A stretch of 64,000 bases of DNA from assembly GCA_020796225.1 (NCBI GenBank), contig CM036755.1:46696306-46760305 (forward strand), read 5' to 3'. This DNA is from Arion vulgaris (Eukaryota > Mollusca > Gastropoda > Stylommatophora > Arionidae). Below are positions 55,326-64,000 of this stretch, piece after piece; the stretch's first letter is position 1; every line of letters starts with the position of its first letter. The position numbers were made by a program, and so were the translations under genes. The notes below the pieces were generated by a model. The model ran no database searches and was not told where the DNA came from. It saw nothing but the letters and a program-made list of their open reading frames with translations.

Positions 55326-55820
55326 ATGAAAATGAGACGTATTGTCTGTAACAAGTCCTTGTCAATCCCGATCAGAATGCGAGTTATTCAGTGCTACATA
55401 GAACCAATACTGGCATACGGATGACAGTCATGGACAATGAACACATAGATCGAAAAATCTCTGAGAGCCACAGAGATGTGGTTTTACAGAAAAATGATGA
55501 GAATCCCATGGACTGCTAAAATGACTAATGTTGAGGTATTGAATGAGGTCAAGACACAGAGAAAGCTTATCATCAATATAAGAAAAAGGTAGTCATCATT
55601 TTTCGGGCATGTGATGAGGAGAGGAGGTTTATAACACATCATGTGACAACCGGTAAAATCCATGGTAGACGAGACATAGGAAGACAGAGAGAGAAAATTA
55701 TGGATAGCCTGACTTCATGGCACGGTAAAGCGTCAACATCTGAGTTGATAGCAAACACCAACGACAGAGATTTGTGGAGATCCATGATCGCCTACGCCAG
55801 CTGGTACGGCACCTGATAAT
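55325..55820 (+). pseudogene. Reverse transcriptase C-terminal fragment of another family
   Basis: MKMRRIVCNKSLSIPIRMRV, IQCYIEPILAYG*QSWTMN, ATEMWFYRKMMRIPWTAKMT and FFGHVMRRGGL are RTE/CR1-type thumb motifs; the end encodes a [14 protein letters not shown] tail. Three stops. Confidence 0.8.
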
Positions 55821-55839
55821 TATAAGTATGTTCTGCGCT

Positions 55840-56085
55840 GAATCACTAAGTCTCTTGTGATTGTAATGGCAAATTCTGGAGTGACAATCCTTACCACAGT
55901 TGCTGCAGGTGAAACTGGAGACTGGAGCTGATACATAGGATGTTCTCTCTGTGTGCCTCCATATGGTTCTTTCCTTTTTTGAGCCATCCTTCCCTGCCGC
56001 TTGCCATGGCTGCCTGTCTTTGGTCTACCTTTATCAATGTTCTTAGTAAATGCTGCATGCAGTTAGATGATGGCTTGCAAGTGGC
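55840..56085 (-). pseudogene. Zinc-finger-like C-terminal tail of a retroelement
   Basis: Minus-strand translation contains CSNCGKDCHSRICHYNHKRL-type sequence (C-x2-C...H-x4-H), the terminal finger seen in many RTE-like elements. Confidence 0.6.
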
Positions 56086-56129
56086 AATGGATTACACAAT
56101 ATCCACCTGATGTATCCATCTATATATCT

Positions 56130-56296
56130 ATATGATTGATTGATTCATTCATTCATTCATTCATTCATTAATTGATTGATTGATGGATTGATGGATTGTT
56201 TTATTGATTGATTGATTAATTAATTGATTGATTGATTGACTGATTGATGGATTGTTTGATTGATTGATTGATTCATTGATTCATTGATTGATTGAT

Positions 56297-56336
<40 letters not shown>

Positions 56337-56396
56337 CCATCATTATTTCACTTCGGTGAGTAACCATGTGTGCTCCTCTCTCTCTCTCTCTCTCTT

Positions 56397-56432
<36 letters not shown>

Positions 56433-56440
56433 GATCCCAC
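56130..56440. repeat. (GATT)n and (TC)n microsatellites
   Basis: A long GATT/CATT run (56130-56340) forms the tail of the SINE at 56330-56830. A (CT)n tract (56377-56430) interrupts the SINE end. Confidence 0.9.
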
Positions 56441-56830
56441 GTGTGCTCCGATTTCTTTCTTTCACAGGAAGATCTCAGCTGCAGTTCACGAATTCTGTAG
56501 CATCGACGAGGTTCTCTGATATAATTTTGAAGATGGTAAAGGCATTTTTGGTGGAATTTTATTTTTAAATCTTTTCTAATGTATTTTGCCCGGGAAGATG
56601 CTATCCAGTCTGCTCCTCACTATTTCGAACTGTCAATGGTTCTTTCCGACGCTCATATTGAACAGGGGATCTATGTTTTATCGTCCGTCTCCGAGTGCAC
56701 TAGAAATTCGATCTCACCTACACTGAGATCTGTGATCTCTAGAAAAATACTTAGATAACTCCAGGGAGCAAACCTGATACCTTTGGCACGAGAGACGAAC
56801 ACTTAACCTCTACGCCACAGAGACTCCTTA
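56330..56830 (-). mobile_element. SINE family D copy with (GATT)n tail
   Basis: Head TAACCTCTACGCCACAGAGA CTCC at the right, full body, long GATT tail at the left. Confidence 0.9.
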
Positions 56831-56834
56831 CTTA

Positions 56835-57860
56835 AAATATAGCGATGCGCTATCTCCTTGACTATCCTACTATGGAGTATAGAATACTGATGAGCCGTGC
56901 ACGGCATACCTTCGAGTCAATGCTGACACACAACATCCTCTGCACTTGGAAATAAAGAGACAAAAGGAAATAGGTTAAAAGAGGAAAATCTTGGATGGGT
57001 CAGGCCGAGGACTGTATTGAACAGGTGTGTACACTTGAAGACATTGATCCCGGTGAAGAATGGATACCAGTGCCAAGAGGAATCGCTACATCCTTTTCTG
57101 TATGCATCGAACTTGATAAAGAATGCAGGCAACACAACCCACTTGTTGTGGAGGCAGAGGTTCAGGCATTAATTTCTGAGAACGCATCTGAGCATGATGT
57201 AATCATTTATACGGATGGTTCGGTGATTCGACATGTGCGGAGCTCGTGGGCTTTCACTGCTCAGGTCGGAGGTGATTTTGTGAAGGAAGACAGTGGTGGT
57301 TTTGCCGTGACTACGAGCAGTCTCACTATGGAAATCATGGCGGTTACCAAAGCGATGATTTGGCTAGAATCACAGACTTTTATCCATGCATGTTTTCTCA
57401 GTGACTCAATGAGTATGCTCAGGAAGATTGAAACAGGATGGGCTAGGAGACATTGGATAGAATCGCTGGGGAGGTCTAAGCTGACAAAGATCAGTTTTAT
57501 TTGTGTGCCAGGGCATGCAGGTGTAAGGGGAATGAACGTGCGGATAGGCTTGCTTGTATGGCTGCTGTCCAAAGAGGACGAGCAATGGACCAGGCTGATA
57601 TTATAAATTCCTTAAGGGAGAGAGGCGTGTACATGATTCACGTAATAGCGGTGAATCCACAACACTAACCAGACTGCAAGAACTCAAAGTTAAGTGTGGT
57701 GTAGCTCGACAAGAACGCTATGATGGCAGACAAAGAAGAATTGTAAACCAACAAAGAACCGGTGTCGTTAGTCACCACACGCTGATGGACATACTGAGGG
57801 AGCGATCGGAGCACTTATGGACTAATTTGTTCGACGTGCAGTGATGGTGATCCGACGACT
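56835..57860 (+). pseudogene. Non-LTR retrotransposon fragment with RNase H domain (best copy)
   Basis: MRYLLDYPTMEYRILMSRAR then DVIIYTDGSVIRHVRSSWAF, GGFAVTTSSLTMEIMAVTKA, HACFLSDSMSMLRKIETGWA and ISFICVPGHAGVRG. RNase H catalytic D (YTDGS), E (TMEIMAV) and D (SDSMSM) are present; a frameshift at about 57528 breaks it before NERADRLA. The 3' end has the conserved [12 protein letters not shown] and REREERSEHLWT-like tail. Confidence 0.88.
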
Positions 57861-57875
57861 AAACTAAATCTTATA

Positions 57876-57995
57876 TATACATACAAGACTACTACAAGGA
57901 AGTAAATAGTGGAAGAGAAGAAGATATATATATATATACATACAAGACTACTACAAGGAAGTAAATAGTGGAAGAGAAGAAGAAGATATATGGTT
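57876..57995. repeat. 59-bp direct duplication
   Basis: CATACAAGACTACTACAAGG begins at 57880 and again at 57939, followed by the same AAGTAAATAGTGGAAGAGAA. Confidence 0.9.
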
Positions 57996-58540
57996 CAGTT
58001 TGGTTTAGTCGTCGGATCTACAGATCATTCTCACCGTGCATCAAACCAAATAGTCCATAAGTACTCTGATCTTCTCCTCAGTATGTCTCGCAACGAGTAC
58101 GAACTAATGACACTTGTTCTTTGTGGGTTTACTATTTTTCTTTGTCTACCAATATAATAACACCAATAACAGCACACCTAAAAAAGATTGAGTACTAGAG
58201 CTAAGGGAAGATCAAGAAAAATATAAATAGACAATATCAAGACCACATTACATAAACACGGATACAACACAACAAGGGCGACTCATCTAGCCCTAGAATG
58301 CAAATTAAAGCTCCCATCCCTGCGCTTAACGACAAGAGTGGACAACCAACTCCATCTTCCAACTGAGAATAGACAATAGAACAATATAGTGCTCTTGTCT
58401 AGCTACACCAAATTTGACTTGGTATTTTTGCAGTGTTGTTTAGGTTGTAGATTCACCACTATGACTTTAATCATGTACATGTCCTCTCTTCCTTAGGGAA
58501 TTCAGAATATCAGCCTGGTCCAATTCTCGCCTACGTTTTA
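57990..58540 (-). pseudogene. RNase H-element 3' fragment, minus strand, with nested plus-strand tail
   Basis: Outer parts (57990-58170 and 58390-58540) are a minus-strand copy of the 57660-57860 region. A plus-strand tail of the element seen at 4785-4965 (58195-58385) is inserted between them. Confidence 0.65.
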
Positions 58541-58737
58541 CTGGTTTTTTTTAATGTGAGCCAATAAAACATATGAAGACAAAGAAAATAAGTAGAAGAG
58601 AACGTTTGGCTTATTTAGTAATACAAATGATATTAGATAACGACAATCATCATATTATGTTCGAACAATAATAAGTATTGGCCTTGTTATCTGTAAGATA
58701 TCAGTTCAAATCTTGGTCATGTTTTGCTTGTCCAGAT

Positions 58738-59395
58738 AAGCGGTTCTCAACCTTTACATTACCGCGGACTCTCTTTTAAATACATTTTGTTTCCTTGGAT
58801 TCACAAAGTTTCTATATATGAAAATCATCTAGCGATGGAGTTATTGTTACATCACACCAACTGCCCGAGTAGTTACTGGGATCCAAATTTGGGGCGTAAA
58901 GAATAGAACCACTGTTACCTGCCATGCATGTCGTAAGAGGCGACTAAGGAGATTGGGCTGAAATCGGATGCATGTGTCCTAAACGTGTAGAAGTATATGC
59001 GTTTAGGCGCCTACCAAACCAATATGCAACGTACACACGCTCTTGGAAAAGATCAAACATATCACAAAGAGTGATTAGAATTGGTCGTAAAGAACGAACG
59101 CAAAGATGAAGACCACACCAACAGTCAAGCTGGTTCCAATGTTCTCAGACTGCGGGAAACTTCAAATGATGTTTTATTTTGTCCTCTCAGACATTTAGAC
59201 TCTTGACTTATCCGGAAGCATTGATTTGCTTCTGAGCGCAACGAAACTAGTTTACCCATTTTTTAAAACATGTTTTTAAAATGTATTTTTCTGTTTGAAA
59301 TGTCAAAGATCATAATATTTCTTCAAGCGCTTAAGGACTCCCTGAAGTACCTGACGGACCCCTTGTGGTCAGTAGAGCCCAGTTTGGGAAACGCT
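58738..59395. mobile_element. hAT-type MITE, second copy, with nested repeat
   Basis: AGCGGTTCTCAACCTTTACA to AGTTTGGGAAACGCTG, same family as 50066-50441; the middle is interrupted by an interspersed repeat (about 58875-59110). Target duplication is only partly preserved (GTCCAGAT/GACTAGAT). Confidence 0.85.
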
Positions 59396-59399
59396 GGAC

Positions 59400-59724
59400 T
59401 AGATAACAACAATATTAATGTATGTTACAAACATAACATGATTTGATACGCTAAGTATTAATATATTACAAATTTTCGTCAGATTATCGACAACTACTAA
59501 TACTTACATATTAATGAATCAACTGTTTATTTCTTAAGTGAAGTTCTGTGCCTGGGAGGGTTGCAATTATTTGAAATATGTCATTAATAAGACTTTCAAT
59601 TTGTGTTCTCTTTGTGTGGATGTTATATAATTTGTTATTTGTAAGTATACTTTTTTTTTTACACTGTTTGTGAATTGTATTCTTCTTCTTGTCGAAATAT
59701 ATAATTAGAAGGGACAGATTAGAA
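59400..59724. other. Unassigned AT-rich stretch before the 3.3-kb array
   Basis: No feature recognised. Confidence 0.35.
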
Positions 59725-62700
59725 CATTTAGTTACAGCAGAGGCACAATACAGGGGAAGAGAGATAGAGGGAGACAAAGGGACACAATACAGGGAAGAGA
59801 GATAGAGGAGACAAAAGGGACACAATACAGGGAAGAGAGATGAGGGAGACAAAGGGGACACAATACAGGGGAAGAGAGATGAGGGAGACAAAGAGAACAC
59901 AATACAGGGAAGAGAGATAGAGGGAGACAAAGAGGACACAATACAGGGAAGAGAGATGAGGGAGACAAAGAGGACACAATACAGGGAAGAGAGATGAGGG
60001 AGACAAAGGAACACAATACAGGGGAAGAGAGATAGAGGGAGACAAAGGGACACAATACAGGGAAGAGAGATAGAGGAGACAAAGAGAACACAATACAGGG
60101 AAGAGAGATAGAGGAGACAAAGAGAACACAATACAGGGAAGAGAGATAGAGGAGACAAAGAGGCACAATACAGGGAAGAGAGATAGAGGTAGACAAAGGG
60201 GACACAATACAGGGGAAGAGAGATAGAGGTAGACAAAGAGAACACAATACAGGGAAAGAGATAGAGGGAGACAAAGAAGGCACAATACAGGGAAGAGAGA
60301 TAGAGGAGACAAAGAGGACACAATACAGGGAAGAGAGATGAGGGAGACAAAGGGGACACAATACAGGGAAGAGAGATAGAGGGAGACAAAGAGAACACAA
60401 TACAGGGAAGAGAGATAGAGGGAGACAAAGAGAACACAATACAGGGAAGAGAGATAGAGGGAGACAAAGAGGCACAATACAGGGAAGAGAGATAGAGGAG
60501 ACAAAGGGGACACAATACAGGGAAGAGAGATGAGGGAGACAAAGAGACACAATACAGGGAAGAGAGATAGAGGAGACAAAGAGGACACAATACAGGGAAG
60601 AGAGATGAGGGAGACAAAGGGGACACAATACAGGGAAGAGAGATAGAGGAGACAAAGGGGACACAATACAGGGAAGAGAGATAGAGGAGACAAAGAGAAC
60701 ACAATACAGGGGAAGAGAGATAGAGGGAGACAAAGGGGACACAATACAGGGAAGAGAGATAGAGGAGACAAAGAGGACACAATACAGGGAAGAGAGATAG
60801 AGGGAGACAAAGGGGACACAATACAGGGAAGAGAGATAGAGGGAGACAAAGAGAACACAATACAGGGGAAGAGAGATAGAGGAGACAAAGGGGACACAAT
60901 ACAGGGGAAGAGAGATAGAGGGAGACAAAGAGGTCACAATACAGAGGAAGAGAGATAGAGGAGACAAAGAGAACACAATACAGGGAAGAGAGATAGAGGG
61001 AGACAAAGGGGACACAATACAGGGGAAGAGAGATGAGGGAGACAAAGAGAACACAATACAGGGGAAGAGAGATGAGGGAGACAAAGGGACACAATACAGG
61101 GAAGAGAGATAGAGGGAGACAAAGAGGACACAATACAGGGAAGAGAGATAGAGGGAGACAAAGAGGACACAATACAGGGAAGAGAGAAGAGGGAGACAAA
61201 GGGAACACAATACAGGGAAGAGAGATAGAGGGAGACAAAGGGGACACAATACAGGGAAGAGAGATAGAGGGAGACAAAGAGAACACAATACATGGGAAGA
61301 GAGATAGAGGGAGACAAAGAAGGCACAATACAGGGGAAGAGAGATAGAGGAGACAAAGAGGCACAATACAGGGAAGAGAGATAGAGGTAGACAAAGGGGA
61401 CACAATACAGGGGAAGAGAGATAGAGGTAGACAAAGAGAACACAATACAGGGAAGAGAGATAGAGGGAGACAAAAAAGGCACAATACAGGGAAGAGAGAT
61501 AGAGGGAGACAAAGAGGACACAATACAGGGGAAGAGAGATAGAGGGAGACAAAGGGACACAATACAGGGGAAGAGAGATAGAGGGAGACAAAAAGAACAC
61601 AATACAGGGAAGAGAGATAGAGGGAGACAAAGAGAACACAATACAGGGAAGAGAGATAGAGGAGACAAAGAGGCACAATACAGGGAAGAGAGATAGAGGG
61701 AGACAAAGGGGACACAATACAGGGAAGAGAGAAGAGGAGACAAAGAGGACACAATACAGGGAAGAGAGATAGAGGAGACAAAGAGGACACAATACAGGGA
61801 AGAGAGATAGAGGAGACAAGGGGACACAATACAGGGAAGAGAGATAGAGGGAGACAAAGGGGACACAATACAGGGAAGAGAGATAGAGGAGACAAAGAGA
61901 ACACAATACAGGGAAGAGAGATAGAGGGAGACAAAGAGGACACAATACAGGGAAGAGAGATAGAGGGAGACAAAGAGGACACAATACAGGGAAGAGAGAT
62001 AGAGGGAGACAAAGAGGACACAATACAGGGAAGAGAGATAGAGGGAGACAAAGAGGACACAATACAGAGGAAGAGAGATAGAGGGAGACAAAGAGGCACA
62101 ATACAGGGAAGAGAGATAGAGGGAGACAAAGGGGACACAATACAGGGAAGAGAGATAGAGGGAGACAAAGAGGACACAATACAGGGGAAGAGAGATAGAG
62201 GTAGACAAAGAGGACACAATACAGGGAAGAGAGATAGAGGAGACAAAGGGGACACAATACAGGGAAGAGAGATAGAGGGAGACAAAGAGGACACAATACA
62301 GGGAAGAGAGATAGAGGAGACAAAGAGGACACAATACAGGGAAGAGAGATAGAGGAGACAAAGAGGACACAATACAGGGAAGAGAGATAGAGGGAGACAA
62401 AGAGGCACAATACAGGAAGAGAGATAGAGGAGACAAAGGGGACACAATACAGGGAAGAGAGATAGAGGGAGACAAAGAGGACACAATACAGGGGAAGAGA
62501 GATAGAGGTAGACAAAGATGACACAATACAGGGAAGAGAGATAGAGGAGACAAAGGGACACAATACAGGGAAGAGAGATAGAGGGAGACAAAGGGGACAC
62601 AATACAGGGAAGAGAGATAGAGGGAGACAAAGAGGACACAATACAGGGAAGAGAGATAGAGGGAGACAAAGGGGACACAATACAGGGAAGAGAGATAGAG

Positions 62701-63065
62701 GGAGACAAAGAGGCACAATACAGGGAAGAGAGATAGAGGAGATAAAGAGGACACAATACAGGGAAGAGAGATAGAGGAGACAAAGAGGACACAATACAGG
62801 GAAGAGAGATAGAGGAGACAAAGGGGACACAATACAGGGAAGAGAGATAGAGGAGACAAAGGGGACACAATACAGGGGAAGAGAGATAGAGGGAGACAAA
62901 GGGACACAATACAGGGAAGAGAGATAGAGGAGACAAAGGGACACAATACAGGGAAGAGAGATAGAGGAGACAAAGAGGACACAATACAGGGGAAGAGAGA
63001 TAGAGGGAGACAAAGGGGACACAATACAGGGGAAGAGAGATGAGGGAGACAAAGGAACACAATTC
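59725..63065. repeat. About 39-bp minisatellite, roughly 85 copies (3.3 kb)
   Basis: Units of GGACACAATACAGGGAAGAG plus AGATAGAGGGAGACAAAGA, with one- or two-base indels at the G runs. The indels shift frame but no frame has stops, giving spurious minus-strand ORFs of up to 1183 codons rich in CLPLSLFPVLC. It lies about 15 kb upstream of TPH exon 1. Confidence 0.97.
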
Positions 63066-63189
63066 TGGACGGCTTGAAATCGAGTTTCTGTAATGGTTCG
63101 GTGACGGAGTTGATGTATTGTACCAGAGACAGACAGATGTGGAGAGACATGATCGCCGATGCCAACCGGCTTGGCACTTGAATGAATGA

Positions 63190-63460
63190 ATACTTCTTCT
63201 TCTTATTGGAACGCTCTATAACGGCCACCTGTTAAACCACTCTTTGTGATTTGTATGTGATCTGAACCTAAGAGAGATTGCACGTTGTGCCAGTTATGCA
63301 CTTAAAAGTAGGCCAGCACATCCGATTTCTGCCACACTTTTTTTTTTACTAGGGTAGCTTCACTAGGCCCCTACCTTAGTTGCCTCTTACGACATGCCTT
63401 GTAGGTTGCAGTGTTACTATCCTTTGCTCCCCGTGAGAGCCCCGACAACATACAGTCGAG
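63190..63460 (-). repeat. Interspersed repeat family A, copy near the window end
   Basis: ACTTCTTCTTCTTATTGGAA to GAGAGCCCCGACAACATAC. Full length, minus orientation. Confidence 0.85.
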
Positions 63461-63539
63461 AATTGTATAATATGTGTTGCTCAGTTGTAAGTAGGGCCCT
63501 CATAGAGTGTGGTCGCAAAAAGAATTGTCATTTAAGCTA

Positions 63540-63770
63540 ATCAATGATATCTGCTAGATTTTGCAAGAGCTGGGATTGAAAATTGGAGTGACCAGAAAAA
63601 AAAAACACAACAGGTATATGAGTAGGCTCATCAATCAACATCAAAGTGGTACGGTTAGTCGATGGAAGCTGTTGAAGATATTGCGAAGGAGATCAGAGCC
63701 GGAGCACATATGGCCATGTTCGGAGCGAAATGAAGAAATTCCAAATTGAAATTGTAACTGAAACTGCAAA
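63540..63770 (+). pseudogene. RNase H-element C-terminal fragment
   Basis: NRYMSRLINQHQSGTVSRWK, LLKILRRRSEPEHIWPCSER matches the C-terminal tails at 32745-32985 and 54480-54620. Confidence 0.65.
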
Positions 63771-64000
63771 TGAAGTAAGACAGAGTAGTATGATCTACGG
63801 GGCAGGTTGCTGGGTTAATCGCACAATCAACGTTCCACACCTGTGGAAATAAATTGAACTGTTTACCTATTGTACACTTGATGTCAAGAAATATAAAGTG
63901 CCAGATACTACTTATCCTAAGCTCTGACATTTTTTTTTTTTTTAATAAATAAGAAGTTAAAAAAAATTGAAGATCATTTTTCCATAACTAAAAGTTGGAA

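Noticed and set aside
59511..63228. Minus-strand ORFs of 389 to 1183 codons rich in Leu, Ser, Pro and Cys
   Set aside because: They are translations of the 39-bp minisatellite in all three frames; the units lack stops in every frame and no conserved domain exists.

Overview
The window is eukaryotic and very rich in repeats. Short exons with GT/AG borders, kilobase introns, tRNA-derived SINEs, hAT-type MITEs, decayed non-LTR and Penelope-like retroelements and many minisatellites point to an invertebrate, most likely a gastropod mollusc. That placement is an inference from the hydroxylase sequence and the mobile-element families; no search was run.

One host gene can be rebuilt completely. It is tryptophan hydroxylase (TPH), the iron- and tetrahydrobiopterin-dependent enzyme that commits tryptophan to serotonin. 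It lies on the minus strand from ATG at 44721 to the stop codon at 3036-3038, in 13 coding exons. Exon lengths and phases add up to 523 codons (522 aa). Exons 1-2 carry a divergent N-terminus and the start of the ACT regulatory domain, exon 3 the rest of the ACT domain, exons 4-12 the catalytic domain (iron ligands H346, H351, E391), and exon 13 the tetramerisation tail.

The main discovery is at exon 3. Its 3' splice site, with 19 intronic and 32 exonic bases, is a 51-bp unit repeated in tandem 33 times (acceptors at 35058 + 51n, n = 0 to 32). The unit is a multiple of three and has no stop in the reading frame. Splicing into any copy would therefore keep frame and insert 17 aa per extra copy, up to 544 aa, inside the ACT domain. 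Exon 2 has a similar but older array of about 25 acceptor-like 36-bp units whose AG is an in-frame TAG, so upstream use would be unproductive. Exon 10 has a 68-bp acceptor duplication. In all, seven of the 24 internal splice sites of this gene touch, or lie within about 30 bp of, a tandem array.

Layout: 1-3035 retroelement debris downstream of TPH; 3036-44721 TPH, whose introns hold most of the arrays (29, 57, 18, 28, 24, 44, 20 and 36 bp units), SINEs and MITEs; 44722-64000 upstream region with a possible TATA element, SINEs with an internal array, a Penelope-like element, RNase H/RT fragments and a 3.3-kb array of about 39-bp units (59725-63065). No second host gene was recognised. Long ORFs within arrays are artefacts of repeats that lack stops.
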